Both the position numbers and the translations under genes were made by a program. This document shows positions 11,881-23,043 of a DNA stretch of 64,000 nucleotides, piece by piece (the stretch's first letter is position 1; the number at the start of each line of letters is the position of its first letter). This stretch comes from Solanum dulcamara. Lineage: Eukaryota > Streptophyta > Magnoliopsida > Solanales > Solanaceae. The stretch lies in contig NC_077238.1 in NCBI RefSeq assembly GCF_947179165.1, positions 37,251,793 to 37,315,792 on the forward strand, read 5' to 3'. Below the pieces are notes generated by a model. That model made no database searches. It was not told where the DNA came from and saw nothing but the letters and a program-made list of their open reading frames with translations.

Positions 11881-13140
11881 GACACCTTTCTGGATGAACA
11901 TGTATTGAAAGTATGACACGACTTGATTCCATGGTTTTTCGATGTTGGTAACTACTTGGTAAGTGAAATAGTATCGTCCGAATTGAATGTTCACCAATGC
12001 CATTGTTTCGTGTTTATGCCGATGGGATTATTTGTCGATGTGTACTCGAAGTTGAGATGATGAGTATTTTGGAGGCATGCCATTGGTCTCCCGTCGGAGG
12101 CCATTATAGTGGTATCTGGACAACCTACAAAATTATACAATGTGGGTACTACTGGCCAATAATTCATCAAGACGCTCATAATTTCGCCAAGTCTTGTGTT
12201 CATTTTTAAAGGGAAGGAGGAATTTCAAGGAAACATAAACTCCCACTCACTCATATTCTAGTCATTGAACGGTTTGACGTATGGGAATTGGCTTCATGGG
12301 TCCTTTTGGGAGTTTGAGTGGAATAAAGTACATCCATATTATGGACGATTACGTATCTAAATGGGTGGAAGCTGTCACACAATAATGAAGCAAGAAGAGT
12401 CACTACTTTTATCAAGCGAAATAATATCTTCTCAATATTTGGTACACCAAGGGCAATAATCAGCGATGGAGGTTCCCACTTTTGCAATTAATTATTCAAA
12501 GCGTTACTTGAAAAGTATAGGATTCGACATAGTGTAGAAACTCCTTATCATCCACAAACTAGTAGATACGTTGAAGTCTCCAATCGTGAAATCAATAAAA
12601 TACTTGCAAAGATGGTGGGTGCAAATAGAAAAGATTGCTCAAGGAAGCTTGATAATGCACTATGGCCTTACCGCACTACATTCAAGACTCCCACAAGTAT
12701 GTCACCTTATCAACCTGTCTTTGGGAAATCTTTCCATTTTCTCCTAGAGTTGGATCATAAAGCTATGTGGGCGTTGAAGAAGTTGAATATGGATTGGGAT
12801 GCCACATTAAAGCAAAGAATGAATCAAATTAAAAAGCTTGACGATTTTTGCCTAAATGCATATGAGAGCGCAACCTTGTACAAAGAGCAAATAAAGAAGT
12901 ACCACAACCAAAATATTGAAAAGCAAACATTTGCATTCAAAGACTTAGTCCTTCTCAAGGATGAGTTTATTTCCTGGCAAACCCAAGTCAAAATGGATAG
13001 GACCACTCCGAGTTAGTCAAGCCTTTCCATATGGTGCAGTCGAACTAGTGAAGAAGGATGGTACGAAGTTCAAAGTTAATGGTAAAAAGATCAAAGCATA
13101 CATGGGCACATAGGACGAGATCAAAACTATTGAAGCATGA
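11881..13140 (+). pseudogene. Element C integrase, broken; first catalytic Asp apparently lost
   Basis: The zinc-binding N-terminal part is readable at 11997-12209 (ACHWSPVGGHYSG, then FAKSCVHF). In the core, the stretch around 12284-12300 reads G-I-G-F-M-G-P-F after a one-base shift, where the family has Asp in place of the second Gly; the second Asp (SDGGSHF near 12460) and the Glu (VEVSNREI near 12570) are still seen. 12612-13016 is the longest open part, covering the core's C-terminal side and the C-terminal domain. After 13140 the text 'lgGRQP'-like (near 13205) marks the usual end of Athila/Tat pol. Confidence 0.75.
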
Positions 13141-13189
13141 AATCTTAGTGAAGTCTGAGTAACTAGGCATATATAGGTTGTGCTGCAAC

Positions 13190-14953
13190 GTTAAATCAAG
13201 CACTACTTGGGAGGCAACCGAAGATACTTGTTTTTTTAATTTGTTTTGTTTTTATGTTCCCTTGATAGCTTTTTAGGATAAAATAGATTGTGTTAGGGTC
13301 CATGTCAAAATTAGAGTCATAAAAATTATAAAAACAAATAGGCCAAAAGATGAGTATGTGCCCATGACGAAATGATAATACTGAAAACTGAAAAGAAAGT
13401 AGAGAGGCATACGAGTCGTGTTTACAGGTCGTAGAAACTTCTATGGCTCGTAAACATAACTCGTCAAACTTCAAAATCAAGATGTGAATCAACTTTCTCT
13501 ATGATTTGTAGCTTACACTCGTGGACTCCTATGTTTTCTTTAATTTTCCCAAGTGTTAAAGAGATTTACGATTCTAGCTTATGACTCGCAATATATATTA
13601 TGACTTGTAACTAGCAAATTTCACTACCTAGTAGGGTACTTACCCAACCCGCATTTCCAATACATAAAAGAAGCGAATTTTAAACATTTACTTCTGTTTT
13701 TCATACAAAGTCCAAATGACCCTGTTCTTCTTCTTCTCCAACAAATCTCTCCAAATTCTACCTTCCATAACCACTCATAGTCAGTTCCTATTATTGAAGC
13801 TAATCAAAAAGGCAGGTTTCCTAGGCCCTATGGTGTGTCAATAGTAACAACACGAAATTAAAATCAAATGACCAAATTTTCAATTGTGGTAAGTGATCTC
13901 CCCATAATATTACACTTAGACCATATTTTAGATTTACTCCATAGTATAGTGGGACTATAGGATCAGTTGGTACAAAGTTAGGGTTTTGCGATTTTGAAAT
14001 CCAATTACTGAACTAGTTGTGTGAATTGGAGAACTAGAAAGATGCGTAATTTAATGTTACAATCAATGAAATAAGGAATGGATGGGGATGTTGAACTAGG
14101 TGTTATGTTGTCTTTGCGAGGGATCACTGAACTTGAGAGTTTTTTTTAGTCAGGGGTTTTCTATGACTCGTAGGTCATTCTACGAGTCGTAGTTACTCCT
14201 TGTAAACAAATACCTCAAGGTCAATGGTTCAACCCTAACAAACAACAAATATTACAAGTAAACTTAACTTGTTGAACTGATTTGTGAATTGGGGAACTGG
14301 GTCTTTGATGAAATTGTCGTTTAAAATCAATGGGTTGACTAAATGAGCGTTATTAAACTTGTTTTGCTCTGAAATAATTGTGAAGATCACTAATCTTGAT
14401 TTTTGTTCAATCAACGGTTTTATACATGTCATAGGAAATTCTATGAGTCGTAGTTACCCCTCATAAGCGAATACCTAAAGATCAGTGATCTAATCCTCCC
14501 AAACAACAAGTATTACGAGTCTAATTACAGGTCGTAGAATATTCTACGGCTTGTCAACTAGACTCATCAAGCTAAATGATCACCATTTAGTACTTAAGTG
14601 TTTTGACACTTAACTTGTACGAGTACATCCTTTGAGTCATAAACGTCTCTACTAACCATAGGATTGATTCGTACAAGTCAAGTATCAAAACTCAAGTGGC
14701 ATAAACCTTAGTCTACGAAGACCCTTACGATCTATAAAAACATCTATAAATCATAAAGTTTACTCGTAGACTAGAATCAGAGACTAAATAATTGCAGGCC
14801 ATCTTCTACGAGTCGATTCTACGAGACGTAGACTCCTCTATGACACTTAGCTACCTTATCATAGAACCAAAAACATGAAATTCCCAGTTAAATTTTTTTA
14901 TTTTCTTGATTTTTGTGCTACGTTTATGTACTAACTCCTACTACACAGGTACA
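13190..14953 (+). other. Element C long spacer with TACGACTCGTAG-type near-palindrome array
   Basis: No coding frame is supported. The interval carries many variants of a 12-mer near-palindrome: TACGAGTCGTG at 13410, ACAGGTCGTAG near 13425, an exact TACGAGTCGTAG at 14181-14192, and degenerate copies around 13442, 14162, 14440, 14516, 14540, 14617, 14762 and 14807-14830. The same motif fills part of the element's own LTR. The stretch 13690-13800 is pyrimidine-rich ('ctgttcttcttcttctcc') and could be a leader of a subgenomic RNA for the downstream ORF. Confidence 0.6.
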
Positions 14954-16145
14954 ATGCCTCCCAAAAGAACATCGAAGAAGGGTGGTGGAAACAAAAAACC
15001 TTCAAAGAAGAAATTTGTGGCACCACATAATCGATAGCCCAAATCTGACCGTTCAAATCAGATCATTCTGGTGATTGAACCAGGCAGAGGATTTTCTCCT
15101 CCTCTTTTGTCAGAAGCATCTACACCCCTAGTCTGAAGAAGGGAATTCAGCTGAGGTAGGAGAGACCGACAATGACTCTATACCCTAATCCCCTTCAGGA
15201 TCAGTGTTCGAGGGAAAGTCAATTCTTGAGCGTCCCTCCATACTAATCCACATCGAAGGAAAACTAAAGAGATGGTGTGTTGAAGGACTATTTGAATTTT
15301 ACAAGATGGGGTAAGAGAGGAACGATCGTCAAAATTTAAGGACGCCCATTACAGAAGAGCCACGTGTTATCACCACTAGTTTAGAGGTAGTACCAAAGAT
15401 CCATGACTTATTTTGTTGCCATAGATAGGAGTGGATGTTTGAGCATCCGAGTAGGTACAATATTGCCATGGTGCGCGAGTTTTATGCCTCATACATAGAA
15501 ATGATCAAAAAGATGGATCCATCCAAGGCAAAATAGTTGGAGCATTTGCTGTTCTTGACCACATTGGTCTGAGAGGTCCCGGTTAATCTATCAGAGGATA
15601 CAAAACAATGGGTTATCTACGGCCCAAACTTTCTACTAACAACCCTAATGAATTTGATCACAAGATGAAGGTAGTGCGGGATAAAACTGCTATGAGAGAT
15701 CTTGTGCAACATAAAGAGTTACTAAGATGGGTGGATGGTTATATAGTGGAGTAGGGCATAACAGTCGATTAAGTATCACACCAGACTCTGATATAGAGAG
15801 ATTCTCTAAACTTTGCTACAAAGTTTTGGTGGGCTATCATCTGACATCGACTTTGCCCAACCAATGGTGATAACTACTTAACTCCGGATCGAGCTGTGAT
15901 CATGGCTAGATTGATGGCGGGGTATGAAGTTGATTGTGTGAAAATCATAATTTCTGAGATACATGAGCAAGTTATTCAATGGAGCACCATAATCCCCTTT
16001 TCTTATCTTGTATTTGTATTGTGCTGGGATGACATAGTCCCAATGATTGCAGGGGTAGACCCATTGATCCGAGTTAATAGGACATAAGACATTGGGCGAT
16101 ACAAACCCCATTGGACAGCAGCGTGCTCTATATTTGGAGGTAAGG
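14954..16145 (+). pseudogene. Third ORF of element C: putative plant transposon protein, broken
   Basis: The reading starts MPPKRTSKKGGGNKKPSKKK at 14954, a basic, likely nuclear, N-terminus. Further on, in shifting frames, come EHPSRYNIAMVREFYASY (near 15440-15490), a QWVIYGPK-like phrase near 15610, and at 15840-16087 an LTPDRAVIMARLMAGYEVDC...SEIHEQV segment. This order matches the family annotated as 'putative plant transposon protein' in many Solanaceae proteins. Its biochemical role is unknown to me; it sits where Athila elements have an env-like ORF. At least six stops interrupt it. Confidence 0.6.
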
Positions 16146-16199
16146 CTACCTAGTTTTATGAGCATTCGGCACCCTTTCTAAGCTGATTCGGCAACTACT

Positions 16200-16700
16200 C
16201 TGGACCATGAGACACCTTCTATGTAGTTGACAATATCTGCATACCATGGGAGTTCTTATACTTCTACTACCAACAAATGCTAATCTGGAAATTCTTTCTT
16301 TATAGACGTTTGCGCACCTATATGTGATGAATCCTCTAATCTTGATAGGTGGTCTTCTATTTGATTCTCGCATCCCCTCTTATCTTTGATTTCAATATCT
16401 AATTCTTGGAGCAGTAAGATCCATTTGATTAACCTCGGTTTCATATCTTTCATGTTGAACAAGTACTTTAGGGTTGCATGATCAGTATAAATAATAATTT
16501 TTGTACCTACCAGGTAAGAGAAGAATTTACCAAATGCATAAGCCAATGCCAACATCTTCTTCTCTATTATAGTGTAGTAGGCCTAAGCTGAGTCAAGAGT
16601 CTTGCTGTTATAATAGATAGAGTGAAATTTTTTATCCTTACTGTGTCCCAACACTGCTCCTACTGCTATGTCACTTGCATCGCACATCAGCACAAATGGT
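16200..16700 (-). pseudogene. Element I RNase H and start of the integrase linker, broken
   Basis: The text begins MCDASDIAVGAVLG near 16690 (first catalytic Asp present), has a stop near 16585, then runs open from 16555 to 16280: [33 protein letters not shown] and a DHLSRLE ending. [10 protein letters not shown] keeps the catalytic aspartate of the domain's C-terminal motif. Beyond 16280 a FPD stop and a PWYADIVNY phrase are seen, then homology ends. Confidence 0.75.
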
Positions 16701-17935
16701 AGTCCCAGTCCGAAACTATCAGGATTGGGGCTTCAACCAGCTTCTTCTTCAAGAGTTCAAAGGCCTGAAACATTTATCATCAAAAATGAATTTTACCCAT
16801 TTTTCTAACAAACTACACATGGGTCAGGCAATATTGGAAAAATCCTTAATGAATTGCCGATAGAATCCAGCATGGCCTAGAAAACTGGGGACACCTTTTA
16901 CTGAAACCGGTGGTGGAAGCTTCTCGATTACTTTGATTTTAGCTTTGTATACCTCCAAACCATATTTTCAAACTTCATGCCCTAATACAATACCCTCATT
17001 TACTAAGAAATAACACTTTTTCTAGTTTAAGATGAGATTTATTTCCTCACACCTTGCTAGTACTTTCTCTAGATTTTGCAAAAAAGATCAAAAAACTCTC
17101 CAAATACTAAAAAGTCGTCCATAAAAATCTCTACAAACTATTCTACCATATCATGAAGTATAATAATTATGCACCTATGAAAAGTAGCAAGAGCATTGCA
17201 AAGACCAAATGGCATATGCTTAAATGCATATATCCCATACGGGCATGTGAACATTGTCTTTTCCTGGTCCTCCAGTGCAATAGTAATCTAGTTGTAGCCT
17301 GAATATCCATCCAAGAAGCAATAGTACTCTTGGCTTGCTAACCTGTCGAGCATTTGGTCAATAAATGGCACTGGGTAGTGATCTTTCCGTGTGACATTAT
17401 TTAAATTTTTGTAGTCTATGCATATACATAAACTAGTCACTGTTTTTGTGGGGATTAACTCATTTTTCTCATTAGTCACTACAGTCATTTCTCCTTTCTT
17501 TGGTACACACTGAACTAGGCTTACCTACTTACTATCAGAGATTTGGTATATTATGACTACATCTATCCACTTAATTATCTCTTTCTTCACCACCTCTTTC
17601 ATGATAGGGTTCAACCGGCGTTGTGGTTGTGCACTAGCCTTATGTCCTTCTTCCATGAAAATTCTGTGCATGCATAAAGTAGGGCTGATACCATAGAGAC
17701 CAGTCATTTGCCATCTAATTGCCTTCTTGTGACTTTTTAATACCTCAAGTGCTGCTGCAACCTGTATCTCAGATAAAGCAAACAAAAAAATTACGGGTAA
17801 GGTATTATTCACTCCAAAAAAAACATACTTGAGATATGGTGGAAGTTGCTTCAACTCCAAGTTAGGAGCTTTTCTGCAGATGGCTTGGGTGAAGGAACCA
17901 ATTATGTGTTCAATGGTTCCAAATTCATTTTCCAC
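16700..17935 (-). pseudogene. Element I reverse transcriptase, broken
   Basis: 17935-17525 holds the protease-RT linker and RT start: LELKQLPPYLKYVFFG, AIRWQMTGLYGISPTLCMHRI and QPQRRLNPIMKEVVKKEI. 17488-17288 continues with CICIDYKNLNNVTRKDHYPVPFIDQMLD and FLDGYSGYN, then a stop. The YxDD box is FMDDF, encoded at 17111-17125, so both aspartates remain. The thumb region (17100-16860) has many stops. Compared with element C the RT is better preserved at its start. Confidence 0.78.
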
Positions 17936-18690
17936 ATGCTGGCATTTGGAATGTCAAGCACATTAGCCAGCTCTTTAGCTTCTATGTCCTCTTCAATATC
18001 TTGACCCATCAAAACTTTTTCTAAAGGGTCTTTTGCCAAAATGCATTGAGCTGCTACTTCTTCAGTGGTGACAGTTATAGAAGACAACTCTTCATAGATA
18101 GCAGGCAATTTCAGTGCCTGATATACATCAAACACCTCCACTTTTTCATGTTCTCTCATAGTCAATCTACCTACAACCACATCAATAAGTGCACTTGCTG
18201 TTTTTAAGAATGGACACCCCAAGATAAAAGAGACCTCTGGGACAGGCTTAAAATCTAATACAACAAAATCAACAGGAAAGATCTGGGATCCCACTTGAAC
18301 TAACACATCTTCAGTAATACCATCAGGTCTTTCTATAGAACAATCATCTAATTATAATAAAATGGTGGTTGATTTGAGTTCTCTCGGACCTAATTTATTA
18401 AGCATAGATCTAGGTATCAAGTTTATACAAGCACCTAGATCACAGAGACCTCTTACATTACTGCACTTACCAATAGTTACCTGTACCATGAAACTACATG
18501 GATATTTTTGTTTAGCTGGAAGCTTAACCTTGTTCAAGATTCTTGAACTACACTCTTCAGTGAGTTCCACTGTTTCAAATTCAGCTAACTTGCTCTTGTT
18601 GGCCACAATAGGTTTGAAAAACTTGGCATATTTAGGAATGCCCTGCAATACATCAATCAAAGGTAAGTTAATTTGTGCTTGTTTAAGCAT
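17902..18690 (-). pseudogene. Element I aspartic protease region, broken
   Basis: 18690-18352 contains INLPLIDVLQGIPKYAKFFK and a CDLGACINLIP motif with the catalytic D-L-G intact. 18306-17902 holds the C-terminal half: FPVDFVVLDFKPVPEVSFILGCPFL, where the family's usual GRPFL has become GCPFL. A stop and frame change separate the halves at about 18307-18351. A long plus-strand frame over the same bases (18362-18946) is an antisense shadow. Confidence 0.75.
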
Positions 18691-18899
18691 ATCTATGAAT
18701 TTTTCAAAATATTCCTCCTCATTCTTTTTAAATTTTTATGGGAATGGGGGAAGTGGTTTTGGTTTTCGCTCTTGCTCCATCTGTGGTCGGTTAGGTTCAC
18801 TGGCTTCAACCTCTATAGCTTTTTCTTTACCTTCACTACCTTTGCTTTGTGCCTTAGCTCAACTAATGCTTATCCACCTCGTGTGCTCACAGCATTTAC

Positions 18900-20157
18900 C
18901 TGTTTGGGGTTTGGGTAGCTGTCCTACCTACTTCTCTAAATTTTGAGTAATGATTTGATATTGACGAACATCTACAGCTAGATTAGCTTGGTCATTCATG
19001 AGTTTCTTAAGTATGTCTTCTATATTCATGTCTCCTGCACTACTTGATTTTTGACCACCCTGGTCTTGTTGATTGTAGTGCTTGCCTCCTTCTTGTGGTC
19101 TATATTAACCTTGGTCTTGATTGTTGTACTGTTGCCCACCTACTTGTGGTCTAAATTAGGTCTGCCCTAAATGTTGGTTTTGCTTATTTCCACCCAATGA
19201 GAAGTTTAGGTGGTTTATCTAATTTGGGTTGTAAGTATTTTCATAGTTCTAATTACCTCCACCCCTAGGTGCATTACCCATAAAATTCACAGACTAAAGA
19301 TTTACTCCACAATATTCTACCACATGTTCACTACTGCCATACACCTCGCACCATATTTATTGTTGTTGGACTATATTCACCGGAGTTTGCTTTTGTCCTG
19401 CTGCCAACGTGTTGAAATGCGTTGTCATTATTTTCTGCATTGCTACAATTTGTTCCATCAATGCTATCACCATATTAACTTCTAATATACTTTCTTGTTT
19501 TTGAACCACAGGCCTAGAGTTTCCTCCGTTCCTCTCTGGATTTCCCTGAGAGATGCGATTAAGCAATGTGTAGAGCTCATCATATGTTTTCTCAATGCCT
19601 GTCCACCTACTGTAGAGTTAAGAAGAATTTTGGTGTTGGGTTTCAACTCTTCTATGAAGGTGTGGACCAACACCTCATTAGATTGATGATAGTAACGATA
19701 ACTACTGAGTAAAGATTTAAACTTGTTCAGAATTGGTACAAATTCTCTCAAGATTTTTGTTTAAAGCTTAAAATTTCAGCCCTCAACTTAGCTATCTTCC
19801 CTGAAGGAAAGAACCTGATAAGAAACTTGTGAGATAAATCATTCCATGAAGTAATTGTGTTTGGTGGTTTTGCCTGAACCACCTCTTATCTTCCCCCTAC
19901 AAATAAAAAGGAAACAATGTTAACCTCATATAGTCAGGAGATACCCCATTAGGTGTATAAGTATCGCTAATCTTGAAGAAGTTCTTGATGTGTACTTGGG
20001 AACCATGTTCTATTTCAGTCCTTGCTTGGTTCATACTAAGTTTGGAAGCCAAAGTTTGGACCACTGTGTAAGGGGCAGGCTCTAGGACCAAGTCCTTTTT
20101 GGTGTTAGTTAAAGAATATGGCTGCTGGTTGTTGGTACCTATTGCCTCCAAACGCAC
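18900..20157 (-). pseudogene. gag: Element I gag, broken; zinc knuckle damaged
   Basis: 20157-19897 gives the N-terminal part ending NGVSPDYMRLTLFPFYL, a hallmark phrase of plant Ty3 capsid domains. After a broken stretch the text resumes at 19751-19482 (NEVLVHTFIEELKPNTKILLNSTVGGQ) and 19566-19357 (MLNRISQGNPERNGG). A single knuckle near 19315-19360 reads C-x2-Y-x4-H-x4-C: the second Cys is replaced by Tyr, so metal binding would be lost. A Gln/Gly-rich linker with several stops follows to about 18900. Confidence 0.72.
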
Positions 20158-20631
20158 ACGTAAGTGTACACGGTCTCAAAAATAATATAGTGACCCTTTT
20201 GAAGAGCCGGATGTAGAACCCATAGGAAAGTTTAATTAGGCTTTGGCTTGCTTTTCAGTGAATTAAATTATTCATGCGTGTTGTAAAGAGTTGAGTTTGT
20301 TTATATCTACAACAATTATATTAAAAATGATATAATGAAATGATTTAAAGATATTAGAGATAATTTATCAAATTAAGGGAGAGATCCAGGGTTGTAGCAC
20401 TTATAGATTTCAAGTCTAACTTTATTCACTTTGGTATCCAATGGGCCTTTTTATTACTGATTTACAGGTTTGATTTTATAATTATGATCTTTCGATCTCT
20501 AATTACCTACTTTTGTTGACAGCAGAAATGTGAGATCCAGACTGGAAATTCTAGAGTTGACTCTGTAAAAAAATCCTAATTAGTTCCCAAAACTTGTGTC
20601 CCAAAATGAAACACAATTTGGGGCTCAAAAC
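20158..20631 (-). mobile_element. Partial LTR of element I (3' part of its 5' LTR)
   Basis: On the minus strand the sequence before the gag frame includes a 'gaccgtgtacacttacgtg'-like phrase (near 20160-20180) that I associate with the terminal part of Tat-type LTRs, and 'tgggttctacatccggctc' near 20200-20225. No convincing PBS separates it from gag, so the leader may be deleted. The LTR is cut at 20631, where LTR A begins. Confidence 0.45.
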
Positions 20632-21003
20632 TGTAATGACCCTCCAGGTCAGTTTTGCCTTAATGCCTCCTTTTCATCATTTAGAGCATTCATGTAGCAA
20701 CCCTAAGTCATTTATGACTTGATGGCACTGACTGTTCGGTCGCCTGGTCATTCTTTTGAGTTTTAAACTTGTTTCCCTATTTTGGAGATTTTATAACTTT
20801 AAAAGTTAATTTCGGTCATTAATTTAGGTAAACGACCTCAGAACTGAATTCTAACTGTCCATCAACTTCAGAATGGCTACATTAGGATAGTAGCATAGTC
20901 GAAATGAGCATCGAGGCAATTAGTCTGAGTTTAAGGCCATTTGACGCTTTAGCCTTTGAAATTTGATCTAAGATTGAATTTGGTGAACATTCTTAGAAAA
21001 TGT

Positions 21004-21399
21004 ACTCGGATGTTGCGAAAGACTGGAATGAGAAACAAAATGGAATGTACCAAATTTTTAGCATGTACAACAATCAAACTAGAGACCAAAGCAGGGCTCG
21101 ACAAAATGGAAAGTATCATAGTACATCGTCCTTCCCTGAAATGGAACTTTCATGCTGGAGAAAGAACTAGCATGAAAGTCAATCTATTATGACCAACATG
21201 GTTGTTCCTATTTCATTTTCTTCTTCCAAGATAAGCACTTCTTAGAAAGCACTCACTGAGTTACTTATGGAATCTCAAATCTCCCTCGACGCCGATTTTT
21301 TTTTATTTGTCCAAGTCGATTCCATCTCCCCCACCTTTTAGTCTTATGGACCCATGGAAAAAAAGTAAGAAAGCTAAAATCAAAAAGAAAGAAGGGCCA
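21004..21399. other. Foreign filler in LTR A, source not recognised
   Basis: This stretch is absent from the matching place in the D LTR (41395-41419). It contains an inverted pair 'tttcatgct' / 'agcatgaaa' at about 21150-21180, suggesting a small hairpin. It lies next to the ycf1 fragment and may be further organelle DNA (plastid or mitochondrial), but I do not recognise it. Confidence 0.5.
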
Positions 21400-21719
21400 C
21401 CTTTCTTTCGATAAAAGGGAAGGAGAAGGATCTTCTTCAGTGGATCCCTCTTGTTCCTGTTTAGTCCCCTTTATTTCGAAAGCTCTTTCTATTTCTACAT
21501 CTCTTTCTTCCTCACTTTCCACCCTTTCTTCTGTTTTTGAGGCTTTTTTCAGTTTCTTCGTAAGAATGGGTGAGGGTATTCTGCCTAAATAGTAGACACG
21601 GGTAATAAATAAGAGAATACTAAAGATCCAAGCTATAGAATTTCTCAATTCTAACACAAGGTACTTATTAGAATGAATGTACTTCTTAGATATAATATAA
21701 TTATTTTGCCTTATCCGGT
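21400..21719 (-). pseudogene. ycf1: Plastid ycf1 fragment inserted in nuclear DNA (NUPT)
   Basis: A minus-strand frame across 21720-21400 reads [18 protein letters not shown], then [25 protein letters not shown] and an acidic stretch [16 protein letters not shown] followed by [19 protein letters not shown]. This is the part of Ycf1 (Tic214, a protein of the plastid import machinery) just after its N-terminal membrane segments. About 105 codons are open with no stop, although the frame is flanked by non-ycf1 codons from the LTR and filler, so it makes no Ycf1 protein. The right junction is at about 21719, where LTR homology resumes ('ttagttttgga'). Confidence 0.88.
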
Positions 21720-22014
21720 TAGTTTTGGAAAGTCGAGTATGGTCTAGAAAGATCCTTTGTGCACTTCCCAAGGCTTCTAGTCTAATCCTGAGGCCTAATG
21801 TAGAGTTTGGTTTAAAATGACACTTGGGTGTAAGACCCACTTTTTGTTAAAATGATCTCATATGGGAATTTTGAATGTGCCATTGAGTTTGGAACGTCTA
21901 ATTTGGTGGGGTAGCATATCTTGTTTGCACGCACGGGGTTTCGAACAAATCTCGAGCACTCCATCGGATACTTGGACATGCCAAAATTCATTTTGTACTA
22001 GCCGTGTATGGTGC

Positions 22015-22165
22015 CATCGCTAAACCGATTCTTGTCGCTAAAGCCACAAGGGAGTCGCTAAAACAAACAGGACACCTCTGTCAAGGGTAGTTAAAGTGAT
22101 TGGTCGCTTAAGCGACCTGGTGTCGTTAAAGTAATCCCTACCTTTTGGTGGGGATTGCTAAATCA
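22015..22165. repeat. TCGCTAAAGCGA-type near-palindrome array in LTR A
   Basis: Variants of TCGCTAAA(G)CGA recur ('atcgctaaaccgat', 'gtcgctaaagccac', 'gtcgctaaaac', 'gtcgttaaag', 'ttgctaaat') and a perfect 16-bp palindrome, GGTCGCTTAAGCGACC, sits at 22102-22117. The D LTR has the matching array at 41710-41860. Confidence 0.6.
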
Positions 22166-22984
22166 AACTTCGGAGTCACCTTTGCGATGCTTGTAAGTTA
22201 TTTAAGTCTCGAATTTCAATTTGAGATCATAAGTTTAAACAATCAGTTCTCACTCGTTTTAAGGCTGATTTGGGCAATTAAAAAGGCTAGATTGTGGGGT
22301 TTTTCAAGAGAAAAATCTTGGTGTGGTCAAAATTAGTTGTAGAACCTTCATTTGAGGATAATCACTTGTTTTTACTACTGCCTTTATCGTACTTTTGAGC
22401 TAAAATGGTGAATTCCTTGCATGTTTACATTTGGATTGATTCAAGCCCCATATTGTGTTCCTTTTTGGAACACGAGTTCAGGGTAACGTTTAGAACTTTT
22501 GTACGGAGTTAATTTCAAAATTACTAGATTGGGTCTTACATTCCATATTTTGACTTTGAAATGGGCCCGTCTCCGATTTTAGTAACTTTAATGTAAAAAT
22601 AAATGTATTAATATTTTGTACCTATTGTTGATAGCTTAGCTATATTGGACACCTTTGTTGGGCATCTAGATTCAAGCTTCAGCCTCGATCTTATTGGCAC
22701 TTCGATGAGCATTTGGTAGAGGATCGGCCTTGGACATTCGGATCCTTACAAAGAGCATCCAATTAGAGGTCCGACCTCAGTTACTTGATATTTGATCAGT
22801 TCTTGGATACTTCTGGGGAGCATCCAATCAGGGGTCTATGTTGACACCCAATTTTGACCGATATATACCCCCTTTTCAGACTTCTATTTGATTGAGTAAG
22901 TATTTTTTTTAAAAAAATTTATTTATTTTTTTATCTTTATATTTAAATCTTATTCGGTTAATTACATATCTTGGTGTTCATAAC

Positions 22985-22985
<1 letters not shown>

Positions 22986-23043
<58 letters not shown>

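Larger units (their letters stand above)
5817..16150 (+). mobile_element. Element C: Athila-like Ty3 retrotransposon, 3' LTR missing
   Basis: Order of parts: 5' LTR, PBS, gag, protease, RT, RNase H, integrase, a long non-coding stretch, then an extra ORF in the position where Athila elements carry an env-like or other third ORF. All frames are broken by stops and shifts. The element ends at a junction near 16150-16200 with oppositely oriented element I, so no PPT or 3' LTR is present and LTR divergence cannot be measured. The left end of the LTR is approximate. Confidence 0.75.
16150..20631 (-). mobile_element. Element I: Tat/Athila-type retrotransposon, minus strand, integrase and 3' LTR lost
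   Basis: Reading from 20631 downward: part of an LTR, gag, protease, RT and RNase H in normal order on the minus strand. The coding text continues a little past RNase H (a PWYADIVNY phrase near 16225-16250, the usual start of the spacer before integrase), then stops abruptly where element C's third ORF ends, tail to tail. No integrase, PPT or 3' LTR remains. On the other side its LTR is cut by LTR A at 20632. Confidence 0.75.
20632..22839 (+). mobile_element. LTR 'A' of the D family, interrupted by element H
   Basis: The copy starts TGTAATGACCC at 20632 and aligns by eye with the element D LTR: 20827-21003 matches 41213-41395 and 21720-22839 matches 41419-43150. A 716-bp insertion (21004-21719) replaces 27 bp found in the D copy. 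At 22840 the LTR stops in mid-sequence at the start of element H, with 'gtcta' as the five bases before the junction. No PPT precedes it, so whether it was a 5', 3' or solo LTR cannot be told. Confidence 0.75.

Noticed and set aside
18362..18946. 194-codon plus-strand open frame
   Set aside because: It is antisense to the protease and gag-linker of element I, whose minus-strand motifs (CDLGACINLIP and others) explain the sequence.
21265..21840. 191-codon frame as an expressed ycf1-like gene
   Set aside because: The frame is a chance fusion of LTR, ycf1 and filler codons; only the middle part is ycf1 and the native start and most of the protein are absent.
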